Assembly: GCA_030141605.1 (NCBI GenBank)
Contig: JAQGDQ010000026.1
Coordinates: 124,001-188,000, forward strand
Direction: 5' to 3'
Length of the DNA stretch: 64,000 nucleotides
Origin: Tubiluchus corallicola
Taxonomy: Eukaryota; Priapulida; Priapulimorpha; Priapulimorphida; Tubiluchidae
The notes under the pieces were generated by a model that had not been told where the DNA came from, made no database searches, and was given only the letters and a program-made list of their open reading frames with translations. Made by a program: the position numbers and the translations under genes. Positions within the stretch are counted from its first letter, which is position 1, and each line of letters begins with the position of its first letter. This document shows positions 34,955-45,329 of this stretch, piece after piece.

Positions 34955-35833
34955 GTTTTGGTTACCTGTATAGGACAGTTCTGTAGTGCGCCGAGTAAAC
35001 CACTAGCCGAAGTAAGACACTTCGGTGAGGAAGCCCAGGACACTGACGATTTTTGTCGGCAATCGAGAATTATAATGACCATAATAAAATATAAAACTAA
35101 ATTTGTTTTACAGAAAAGTAACTTTATAATATTGATGGATGATAATTTACAAAATTAATGTATTTTTTACACCAGTATCATAAGTATTATTAGCTCCATT
35201 AAAATCATCATAACATTAAACTAAGTATCTAGTGCTTTTAAGGGAGAAATTATGCACACAGTTATTACAGAAATAACTGCAAGTTTAAAAATAAGACAGA
35301 TGCTGCTAAGCCTTCACAACACGAAAAAGTAATTTTTAACTTTTTAGGAAAAGCAAAGACAATTAGTTTTAATAATATCAATAGTACTGCAAAATGTTGG
35401 ACACTGTTGTATATGGCTCATTAGACAGTGTAGGGCACATAGGTCGCTAGAACGTTTACTTAGGAGAAAACAATTATTTATCCGAGAGGTAGTGTTCTGT
35501 CTCTGTGAAGCGAGAGAAAATAAAAAATGGTATACCTTAAACAATTGTTGAAATCGCATAAAAGTGGGTTTATTTCACTTCAACAACATTAATATCAAAG
35601 CCAAATTTAATATTGTCTGTTCAACCAGCTCAGAATAAAATTCTTTTATTTTATCAGATGTATAATAAATTATTCAACGTGTATTGACGTTTTTAATTAT
35701 TATTATTACATAAACAAGGACGGTGCCAGTACGCTTAACAACTCAATTCGCGACCTGTCTCTAGTGTCCTACTTGGGCAGCCCATGTACGCCAATTGTCC
35801 TACTTCGGCTAGTGCGTTACGCGGCGCCCAACA
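34955..35833 (-). mobile_element. Inverted-repeat element family A, copy A3, opposite to A2
   Basis: Contains the A2 body in reverse order and complement: the cttcaacaacattaatatc block, ttattttatcagatgtataa, cgtgtattgacg, and gacctgtctctagtgtcc near its right end, which finishes gcggcgcccaaca. Its termini are closer to A1 than to A2 (actagccgaagta motif), so at least two subfamilies exist. The left edge is approximate. Confidence 0.82.
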
Positions 35834-36023
35834 ATTCAATACCTGGTCAACCTAAAACAATTTGTATAGGTAAGGTAAATAAAGAAGTTCAACGACTTCA
35901 ACCAAATCTATCTTTGGGAGTAGAAGAACTTACGCTGTTAGCTGCGGATTAGAATATTCTAATAAACTTTAATGCCTCAATATCTACAATAGATGGAATG
36001 AGACTTGAAGAAGGACGATGACG
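35834..36023 (+). pseudogene. Protein-like relic next to A3
   Basis: Immediately right of A3 the plus strand is open: IPGQPKTICIGKVNKEVQRL, then QPNLSLGVEELTLLAAD, then one TAG near 35950, then NILINFNASISTIDGMRLEE. The composition looks like coding sequence with a single stop. No family recognised. It may be a transposon or pseudogene fragment that A3 landed beside. Confidence 0.3.
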
Positions 36024-36479
36024 ATTCGTTTTTGTTTTCACTGTAGTGGTGTCTGACAAACCATTGACTTTAATTTTATTTTAAATTAAAGTCTAAATGT
36101 CTTTGCACTCATTTTTTGTGCTATGCTTCTCCATCTATTTTGCCACAGTGTCTGTTCGCTTGCATGCTGGCAAATTTAGTAGACACTGGTTTTTTGAAAT
36201 GTTTGATAATCACATGTTTGGTAAGATTTTTTCAAAAAACCATTAAAATTCAAATTAATGGTACCATTCTTAGCACATGGTAGAATAGAGAGGAGCTTGG
36301 ATAGTAGAAGATCGAAGAACTAGAAAAAGTCATATTATAAACTTGACGTAGCAGTAGCCTGATATGTTTAAAGGAGTGAAATGTATTCCTCCGTTGTAGT
36401 AGCAGTCATTCAAATTAGCTTCGGTTGTGATACCAAATTTCATATTACTGCTAGTTAATCTCGCGATAATGGGGCATGG

Positions 36480-37069
36480 AAACAAAATAAAGATTGGAAC
36501 CCTGAATGTGCAAGGACTAAAATCTGATCTTAAAATAGCTTCTAGAAAAGTGTAAATCAAATATCCTAGCTGTGCAGGAAGCACACTTGAAGATCACAGA
36601 AGATACCTACTTGGGGAAAAATTACAATTTCTTTATCAGCAGAGATACTAATAGTTCTTTTCTTGGCATTGGTTTTATGTATGAAAAAAGCCTGAACTGT
36701 ACTTTTGATAGACTAAACTCAAGATTTACAGCTATGAAAACAGAGATGGCTGCTAAAAAGTTTACAATAGTAAACCAGTATGCACCAACATTACCTAATA
36801 GTGAGAAGCATCCTCAAGTCAGAGAAGACTTTTATGATGATCTTGAAAGTTACTTAAATTCTATTATGAAAACCTCCATCTTAATACTCTGTGGTGATTT
36901 TAGTGCAAAAGCAGGTTTCCTGAATCTGTTCCAACAGTTATTGATCAATACGGAAAAGGGCAAGCAAATTCAAATGGACACAGATATCCTAAACAATCTG
37001 GTCATTACTAATACAGTTTTTCAGCACAAATTGGCACATGTAATGAAATGGGAAACCATACATAAATAG
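36480..37069 (+). mobile_element. LINE endonuclease fragment
   Basis: Begins KIGTLNVQGLKS, the opening motif of LINE AP endonucleases, in one frame. Frame 36572-37069 continues QEAHLKITEDTYLG, NQYAPT, GDFSAKAG (GDFNA-type box with Ser for Asn) and NTVFQHK. It is cut off before the SDH-type box. The lineage differs from the LINE at 4772-8597. Confidence 0.8.
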
Positions 37070-37169
37070 AGGCTCAAGCTGAGTCAGTTGCTATTACATC
37101 AGCTCAATAATATATATATCAGCAGCTTAATCTAGTTTTTTCATTAAAGCCTGTGAATGTTAAATCAAT

Positions 37170-37253
37170 GTGTATCTTGATAGGTATCGTATCGTGCAGT
37201 TAGTATCGTGATCTGTATCATTTCGTGACTTAGGTGTATCTTTACAGCCCTAA
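37170..37253. mobile_element. Possible hAT-like element end
   Basis: A run of gtatcgta/gatctgtatca variants finishing in tttacagcccta has the form of a hAT terminus read inward (TAGGGCTGTAAAGATAC). No partner end identified. Confidence 0.3.
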
Positions 37254-38020
37254 AACTGACATCTATCCAATAATCGTGAGCTCTGCCACACAGGCCAAGA
37301 TGGAGGGTTTTGCATTTACTGGAATTCAACCCAAGTTGCCACCGGTTGCACCAATTACTTAAGCAGTTAATGTCTTCCTGCGAGCACATCATACTCATCA
37401 TAGTTTATAATTTGACGAAACACTTTCATATCATCAGCAAAAATCTCACAGACAGACGAAATACTAGCGGGTAAATCATTGATGAAGCAAATAAACAATA
37501 TTGGGCCTAGGATGCTGCCCAGCAGTATTCCACTTAGATCAGGCAACCACACTGATACGACTCCATCTATTATAGCTGTCTGTACTCAGCCTTGCAAGAA
37601 ATTGTTTGTCCACGTTAGCAAATTTTTTCAGATTCCTAAACCGTGAAGTTTCTTGCACAAACGAGCATGTGGTACAAAATCAAACGCCTTTGCAAAGTCC
37701 AGATATATAATGTTAACCAAGATATCTTATTCTATGGATGCTGTCCAGTGACTGAGCGCACTTAAGAGGTTGGTTAAGCATTAGCGACCACTCACAAATC
37801 CGTGCTGGTGACAGTAAGATGTTCCATTAATTCATGCCGAAGAGCTTGCTTACCACACTGGTTATGCCAATGGGCCAATAATTACTAATATCAGACTTCG
37901 ATCCTTTCTTGGAAATCGGTGTCATGATTGCTTGCTTCCATGCGTAAGGTACAACACCTGTTACAGTATGTTAGGATTAATAAATAGTAGTTCATCTAGG
38001 ACCCAGTCATCCTGGCAGTC
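37240..38020 (-). mobile_element. CR1/jockey-like reverse transcriptase fragment
   Basis: Minus-strand blocks in order: WKQAIMTPISKKGSKSDISN followed by YWPI near 37950-37870, then LLGSILGPILFICFINDLPA and FADDMKVF at 37540-37400, then WCNRWQLGLNSSKCKTLHLG near 37350-37290. These are the fingers, palm (FADD) and thumb blocks of a LINE polymerase. Stops and frameshifts show it is dead. Confidence 0.85.
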
Positions 38021-38459
38021 AAACTATGTACAGTAGGAACTATGCAATACGGTTCCGGACCTGGTATCCATAACGTATCTTGGCATTTAAAAACATCAGA
38101 AAAGACCTTATTTAATTAAAAGTTTAGCTTTGCCTGCACTAGAAGTGACAGTATCTTTCCGCTCACCAGCAGTGGCACGTGTCTTGGAGTTTGTCATATG
38201 AATAAAATGCTTTTGGATTTGACTTGACTTCAGGTGCCAACTTTCTTTCAAAATCCCAACATCCTTGCAGTAATTTTGGTTTGATTTCATGCTCGAGCAT
38301 AATCAACAATAAGAAAGTAGACTCGTGTAAACCCTAATAGGGCCTAGCTGAGCTTTTCTTGTATGAAAGCTGTCATTTCATGTTTTAGGGACATTTAATA
38401 ATAGACAATTTGTTATGTAAATAATTTAAAGATTATGGCATTGTTTTATAGTTTTCTTC

Positions 38460-39338
38460 ATGGAGCAACATGAAAAGGATGCAGAATGTTTCGAGACCAG
38501 CCCAAACAATCTTGCAAGCACCACAAGTTCAGCTGACAGTAAAGGCATGAATTTGGAAGGCTGGTTAATGAAAAGAGCAAAGCTGTCAAAAACCTGGAAG
38601 AAGACATGGTTTATTTTAGGCAGAATGGAGCTTATGTATGGAGAACAGGTGTAGCTATAACTTTGTCCTGTAATTACTCACTTTTATTTTAACATTGGTT
38701 TTTAACTTATACATTATGTTTAGTACATAAAATCAGTTGTCTTAAAAATTTGAAATTGAAAGCATTATAGTGTGATTTTGCAAAATAAGGGCATGCCTAA
38801 ATACCACAAATAAGTATTGTGGGAGTGTCAGCGTGTTCTATTAAAAAGCATTCCATTGTATAGCAGTCATTGAAAAACAACACGAGTTACAAGTATCTGT
38901 AACACATAAACACATTTCAAGATTCTGTGTGTGAATGTCTCTGAATAACAGAGCTACATTGAACATAATCATATTATTTAACGTTGTAACAAATTGTGGT
39001 CTAGGTAACTTTTGTAAGATATATAGACTATTAATGAAAGCCACTATTTTAAACCAGCCACTATTTTATTTCAGATTTTAAGATTGAAAATGAATAATTC
39101 TTCTTTCTTTTTTCAGAGCTGTTTGAAAAGCATACCTCTGGAAGGTGCGGAAATATGTGAAGCACATGTTGATGGAAGGCAGAACTGTTTTTCCATAAAA
39201 CCAAGTGGCAAAAAACGAGTTTACTATCTACAAGCAGAAGACAGTGAAGAGTTGCAACAGTGGATGCAATGTATCTGTCTGATGAAATTACAAGACAAAC
39301 AATCAAATACTGAGTCACAAGCCTGCACAATTCAATGA
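38460..39338 (+). CDS. Small PH-domain protein, two exons visible
   Basis: Exons 38460-38648 and 39117-39338, joined in phase 0, encode about 137 residues. Residues 1-30 are Ser/Thr/Asn-rich and probably disordered. The rest is one pleckstrin-homology domain: LEGWLMKR, KTWKKTWFIL (strands 1-3), then IPLEGAEI, NCFSIKP, YYLQAEDSEELQQWMQCICL, with the invariant Trp in the C-terminal helix. PH domains bind phosphoinositides or proteins at membranes. The style recalls DAPP1/TAPP-type proteins, but no SH2 or second PH domain is present. An upstream exon is possible (tttatag lies 12 bases before the ATG). The donor used, gtgtag, is weak. An AATAAA at 39703-39708 may be the polyadenylation signal. 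Confidence 0.8.
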
Positions 39339-40740
39339 TATTGCAAAACATTCCTTTTATAAGACTACCTTCATCTTGATAAGCAAACTTTCATAGATAT
39401 TGTATATTTTTGTTGTGTATTTAGTTAGAACCTTTAAAACATTGTTTTTATAAGTGTTTACACATCGTATTTATTTAGATCTAGATGTTAAAGACAAATT
39501 TTATCTGTTTTTTTTCATGTAACTGTGATTTTTTTCATCTAGTCAGTTTTTTGTACACAGTTATAAACAGTATTTAGTGTCTTAAATCCTAAACAGCTTT
39601 TTATGTATGCTACTTAAAAAAATTATAACTGCATTTATTTCATTTACAGCTAACTCTGTTCAGTTTTACTTTAGAGATGTGGGACCAAAGAAATGTTCGC
39701 AAAATAAATGAAATGTGAGTTAAAGGAATTTTATATAATGTAAACGGTAATGTACCACCATCATAGTATTCAAAATAGTGGTATAAGATAACAGAATATC
39801 ACAATTCATAATTATCAGAATTATTATGCTTAATGACCATCTGTTAGAATTTAATAATTGTCTGTAGGATGATTCTACTGTGTGACAACTTACACCTCGT
39901 CCTCCAAGTATTATTGTTGTAGGAAATATTAATATTAAGACTTCATGTTTGTCAAAAATCTTCAATGTCAATCCACGTAAGTGTAGGTTGTACACTGTAA
40001 CATTGCTTATTAAAATTTTTCATTGTAGGCAATTCCTGTAAATGCATTTTATTATTATTATGCCATGTAACTGTAATTGCTCCTGTTTGATTTTTGCACT
40101 CTCATTGACGGGCCAGTGAAATTACGATTGCCATCATAATTGCATTCCAGTTGAAATTGGTAAATTGATTAAATTTCTTAAATTATCTCTTGGTTATTTA
40201 GTTAGCTTGTATGAACAGAATGTGTATTCGATTTTACTGCTTTGGCTTCTGTAGCCCAATTTACTTTTGCAGCTAGTACTGCCCTTGTGGACTGTTATAG
40301 ACTTTGAGGCATGGAACAAACCAGAATTCAACACGTTCAGTGTTTAAGACGATACCTGAAAGGCTTATGTCATATAATAAATTTTATTGTCACGGAACCA
40401 CCAATCCGCGATATATAACCATGGAATTACACGTCTTGGTAAATATGTGTAATGTTGCACTCACAATAAATATAAATTAAACATAAAAATATGAAAATTT
40501 TACATCAAACAATGGAATTAACACTAAACTTTAAATTCCTTGCTGTTTGTCCATTTCTTGTAAAAACTTGCCGCCAAAGTGAGTTCATTTGACTTAACAT
40601 GCGGAAAGGGAATAATCTAACAAAAATTTGATTAAAAATTTGCGCGATTTCGAACATCCAGTACGAATCTTAGTATCTATATCCCAATTGTACGTAAGGG
40701 GAACACTAGATCATAGATCACGAATAGCAAGTGGGCTTCG
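39339..40740. other. PH-gene 3' flank; no other gene seen
   Basis: AT-rich DNA with no further exon that splices into the PH gene. Confidence 0.5.
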
Positions 40741-40749
40741 GTCACAGTA

Positions 40750-40910
40750 GTGGTTCGAAAACTTGCTCAAAAACCTTTCAAACTCAATTCGGATTTGAAA
40801 TACTGAAATTCGAAAATCACAAAATTTGAATTTGATTTGTGTCGTGTTTACTCACCACAAAGGTGAGTATTCGATTGTAATTGGCTTTCTGGTAAAGAAT
40901 GTTCAGCTTT
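40750..40910 (+). mobile_element. Older, diverged end of the same hAT-type MITE
   Basis: Resembles the right half of the element at 40923-41313 (ggttcgaaaactt, aatctttcaa..caattcg, ttggctttctggtaaagaat) but with many changes and a degraded terminus (gttcagctttg). It adjoins the intact copy. Confidence 0.6.
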
Positions 40911-40922
40911 GTCACTCCTAGC

Positions 40923-41313
40923 TAGGGGTGAGCATCGAACGCTCGAATTCGATTCGAACGAGTTTTTTCAGTTCGAACTCGATTCGAATCCAAAACTATA
41001 CATTCGAATAATTCAGCACTTCAATCACATATGTTCTTTATCACTAAAACGATTGAAACATCATGCAATTAGCATAATTTAGCTGTGATTTCTGCACACA
41101 ATTTTAAAGAAATTACCAGTCGTTTTATTGCAGAACAAATTCTACTGATATGCATGATCTTTGTAAGACTAACTTTTAATGGTGGTTCGAAAACTTGTTC
41201 GAAAATCTTTCAATCTCAATTCGAATTCGAAACACTGAAGTTTGGTTCGAATTCGAAAGTCACAAATTCGGTTCGATTCGAATTCGCTTTCTGGTAGAGA
41301 ATGCTCACCCCTA
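40923..41313. mobile_element. hAT-type MITE with intact target duplication
   Basis: 391 bp with ends taggggtgagcat and atgctcaccccta (13-bp perfect inverted repeats) and an exact 8-bp duplication ctcctagc on both sides (40915-40922, 41314-41321). An 8-bp duplication and a TAGGGGTG...CACCCCTA terminus are diagnostic of the hAT superfamily. The body is rich in ttcgaa/attcgaat motifs. No transposase. Confidence 0.93.
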
Positions 41314-41380
41314 CTCCTAGCTCTCCTTACTTTTTTCCACAAGTGACATTAAGCAGCTATCAACCTAAGTTATGTGGACA

Positions 41381-41738
41381 GTGTGTAAGTAACAAACTTC
41401 TGACTACTGAAATTCTTTTCATCGTCATGCAAGTGTACAACTTATGCATGTATGTGCAATTGTGCATGCAAACATATTTTTTTAATTATCTCATTAACAT
41501 GTTAGTGGCAATTATTCTACAGAGAGCATAGTAGATGAAAAGCCCCAATAATATCTGGATGGTGTGTAAGTAACAAACTTCTGACTACTGAGATTCTTTT
41601 CATTGCCATTCAAGTGTACAACTTGTAGATGTATGTGTAATTGTGCATGCAAACAAATTTTTATAATTATCTCACTAAGATGTTAGTGGCAATTGTTTTA
41701 AAGAGAGCATAGTAGATGAAAAGCCCCAATAATATCTG
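41381..41738 (+). repeat. 181-bp direct tandem duplication
   Basis: Unit 1 (41381-41561) and unit 2 (41562-41738) share gtgtgtaagtaacaaacttc at their start and gatgaaaagccccaataata near their end, with about a dozen differences. Not a known element. Confidence 0.92.
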
Positions 41739-42839
41739 TTTTGATGTATTCACTTACTATTGATATCTTTATTGTCTACTCTACATTCTACATTAATGTG
41801 CTTTTCTACTCATCCGTGAATACCAGTAATGGTTGTGTTATGTTTGATATCTTTGACTGGATAGACCATAGATTCAACTGACCCGTTCTTTTTGTTGCAA
41901 ATTATTCTGCTTGTTTACGTCCCAAGTTCACTGCACACACACACACAGCAATAACTGACGAAGTGAAAATTCGAAGGACAACAGAACATAGAGGGAAAAT
42001 CCAATTAAAACGCGGCATTTACCTAGAATGTTGACGCTTTAGAACAATAGCTGCACATCTTAATTGGTAGGCCACATTTAATTTGTTAACAAAACTTTAC
42101 CTATCACTAAAACTAGACCAAATTTAGGCTTGTCTTCTGTTGTTCTACCTACCGATTGACATTACTTATAATGCGTATCACCAATTAATTAGAAATGCAG
42201 AAATGAGAATTACAAACTATTGAGAGTCGAAGAACTATTTGTCTCAAAAGTTATATTATAACTACTGGAGATTTACTACTACTACTACTAGTATTAGAGT
42301 ATCACAGTAGGGTGAAGTATGTTACTGTAGAAAACTCTCAAGTTGGCTGTATAGATTGACTTGTAGAAACTGAGCCACGTGTAGAAAACTTTATAGCTGA
42401 ATTTGTATAGAGCTTGAAATAGATACTTTGTGACTGAATTATGTGACTGATTCACACTGGTGGTTAAAGCAAGAGAATAGAAAACTACATTGAACTGTGG
42501 AAGATTTTATTTGCTATTTATGCTATTTACATGAAAGGAAAACACAGGGTGGCAACTCAACAGCAATAATGAGAAACAAAAACCCTGGCTGGCTTTGGCA
42601 GAGCTACCCCAGTCACATGCACCTGCCGAGCTTACCTGATTGGCTAGTAAAACTCACTAGCAATCTTCACTACCATATATGAAAAGCCCAGCAGGCACAG
42701 GTTACTGAGCAGCACAAACCAAGGCCACAACGTGGATTAAACTTGGATGAAGTTACTATAATCAACAATTTTAAATGTAGGTGGCAACACCTGTTTAATT
42801 ATTGGTAGTATAGTACTTTTTAGTAAAAATTACAAATGA

Positions 42840-43030
42840 AAATATGCGGCAGTCGTAGAAAGTGAAGAAAAGTCTGTTAATGAAATTATAGAATGGAAAT
42901 CAAATATTGTCAAAGTTAAAGCAAATTACCAAAACAAGTTTAAACGAGATGTTAAATACTCATTTATGTGGAAACAGTCAAGACACTACAGAACACTTAT
43001 TGACGTGTGGTTGCATAGTAACGTTGTAAT
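42840..43030 (+). mobile_element. Degenerate LINE C-terminal scrap
   Basis: Across two frames the plus strand gives VKANYQNKFKRDVKYSFM, then CGNSQDTTEHLLTCG. This resembles the zinc-knuckle-like 'C..C...EDTTEHL..C' ending of jockey-type LINE proteins. Short and frameshifted. Confidence 0.5.
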
Positions 43031-43629
43031 TGTGTGCTTGCAAACCAAAACTATCTACAAATTGGCATAGTCAAAACTGTGTTATGATGCTTCAAAGCAG
43101 AATGCATCAAAAACTGGGTCAATTATCATTTTTTCCAAAATAAATGCTAAATATATTAGACTTTTATGTTCTAGCATCAAAACATCAGGAAATTGTTTAA
43201 AAAATACTAAAAATTTAATTTTATAACTTCTTACCGACTTCCCTGCCTAAAAACTAATGTTGCGTTTGTCAAAACTCGTATTTTCAAACTCCGATAGTAG
43301 TTCTTGGACGCAATCATTTTGCTTACAGTTTTTTCTGTTACCAAGTTCAGATCTTCCTTTAGAATAACCATCTGTTGAATTTAAATGTAACTTCAGTGTG
43401 CTCTGTCAAAGTCCATAACAACCATCTGTTCTTACGGTTACCAAGTGTTTTTGTAGAAGTGCGGCAAAAACAATGGCAAACTTTAACGGCGATTTTCTCA
43501 AGGTTATGTTTTTCAATGTGCGGCCTGCACCTTAACTTCAGCGTGGATTATCTCAGATTAGAAACAATGTAGAGCCCTGAACTTATTATCAAAATGATCA
43601 TGAAATAGAGACTCAGAATATGTGAATAA

Positions 43630-43797
43630 CTAAAAAAAAGCTTAACTGCTGACTTCCGGACATTTCTGCTGTGCAAGCATGCAATTGATGATTGGTATGA
43701 TGAAAATGCGGATAAATTAAAAGTGCCTGCCAGAAGGGAGCGGCTGACTGATGTGAAACTGCTGGAGAGTTACCACAGACTTATTGTGTCCAAATAA
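43630..43797 (+). CDS. Protein-like short frame of unknown origin
   Basis: About 55 codons with DDWYDENADKLKVPARRERL, then TDVKLLESYHRL, ending at a stop. The charged, Trp/Tyr-containing composition looks coding. No start, no strong acceptor and no homologue that I recognise. Could be a transposon relic or a terminal exon. Confidence 0.25.
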   Translation, partial: LKKSLTADFRTFLLCKHAIDDWYDENADKLKVPARRERLTDVKLLESYHRLIVSK

Positions 43798-45218
43798 TTA
43801 AAAAAAGTACAGAAATCTCTTAAGCAAATTCAGTGATTGAAGAGAATCTCAGACAGTACAGAATGTCAAAGGAAGTAGACAACGACTAGAATAGTTGTTT
43901 GCTCCAAATGTACCTGTACTGAAATTCATTAATGTTCTGTGAGCTGTCTGCATTAAAGCACTTTCATAAATTTATAGTATGCGTGATTTTTTCCAATTAA
44001 GAGTGAGCTGCAATAGCTGCATAAAATACCCTACCTATAAACCCTTCTTAACTACCCGTAGGGGCTTTAATGCAATTCATATCACCAAGAACCATTTACA
44101 CTGTACTTGTGAAATATTCTCGATGCATGTTAAAACTTCTTAATGTGCAACGGAAAGCGCAGTGGAAGAGAAACAATAGTTTTTCACGAAAACCGCATCA
44201 TTGTTTAAAAAATACCAGGAGTTTCTGAATTTCAGTTAATTTTCTTCAAAATGCAGCGACTCCTCCTTGCAATCAGCATGTACATACAATACATATTTTC
44301 AGCATCCACTACGCATGATACTAGTTCACTTCTGTTGAAGACAGATGCTGCTGTTGGAAACACTAGAAACAGTCGCAGTTGATGGTATTAAGTAGCAGAA
44401 AATGATTTGGACAAGATTATAAATACTTTTTGATACTTTTCTGCTTAATTTTGTATAAGTAAATAGAAAAGCAGTGTTGAGTGATTTTGTAAAAAAGAGC
44501 ATTACACTGTGATACCCACACAAGTCTATAAGTAAATGATGCTTTTGAAGTAATGTCGATACAAAAACGATAAAAATAAAATCCTTGTACTGATCTGGCA
44601 GAGTAGCATAATGCAATTGATTGTAGAGAATGGAGTTTTGCATACAGCTAAAAATATTTGCTTTGAAATTCATGCCCTCTTTTTCTAAATTAACACTAAT
44701 CAATTTTTTGCTCTCTCTGAATCTCTTTTATTTGGCTTAGCTATCAGACCCAGATTTAAGCGTAAGCCAAAATTAAATTCGTATGTCTACTGCAGTCTGC
44801 TGTTGCCGTACTTAGTTGTTGCATTAAATTCTCTTCTCACACTTTTACTAATGTTATTGATAAACTAGGGTAGATCTGCAAAGTATATTTTGCCTTAACA
44901 TATTTTTCATAAGTAATAATTCGGTATGGATATTGTACTTCTCCCAGATTTTGCAATGTTCTTTGTTTCTCTTGTTTACAAAATTTACTTTTGAAAGCCT
45001 AATATAAGGTAGCCAAACCAGAAAAGAATCAGCTGGAATTTTTGAAGTGCTTAAATAAAAACTGTTGCTAGCTCATATAACTACTAGTAGTATTTTGCAT
45101 GTTTTTCAACCACTGTCTTATTTATGTTAATAATTCTACACAACGATATTTATAAATAATTTACAACTAATTTTGGTTTTGGTAGAACTAATTAAATAAT
45201 ATCATAATATCCTTTTAG

Positions 45219-45329
45219 AAGCATGTTCACTACAATGGAAGTGTTGTGACGTACAAATCTGTCATTAAAAAATATCAAGGACACATTTATTCATATGCAG
45301 TGACTTTATTTGATGATTTTAGAAGGTAG
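45219..45329 (+). CDS. Possible terminal exon, unknown gene
   Basis: A clean acceptor (atatccttttag) is followed by 36 open codons and a stop: KHVHYNGSVVTYKSVIKKYQ, then GHIYSYAVTLFDDFRR. Residue use is protein-like. No upstream exon that joins it was found, and the family is not recognised. Confidence 0.3.
   Translation, partial: KHVHYNGSVVTYKSVIKKYQGHIYSYAVTLFDDFRR

Noticed and set aside
39655-39716. Exon-like stretch (tttacag ... gtgagt) after the PH gene
   Set aside because: The PH frame already stops at 39338, the stretch has a stop in the best frame, and it contains AATAAA; more likely 3' untranslated sequence.
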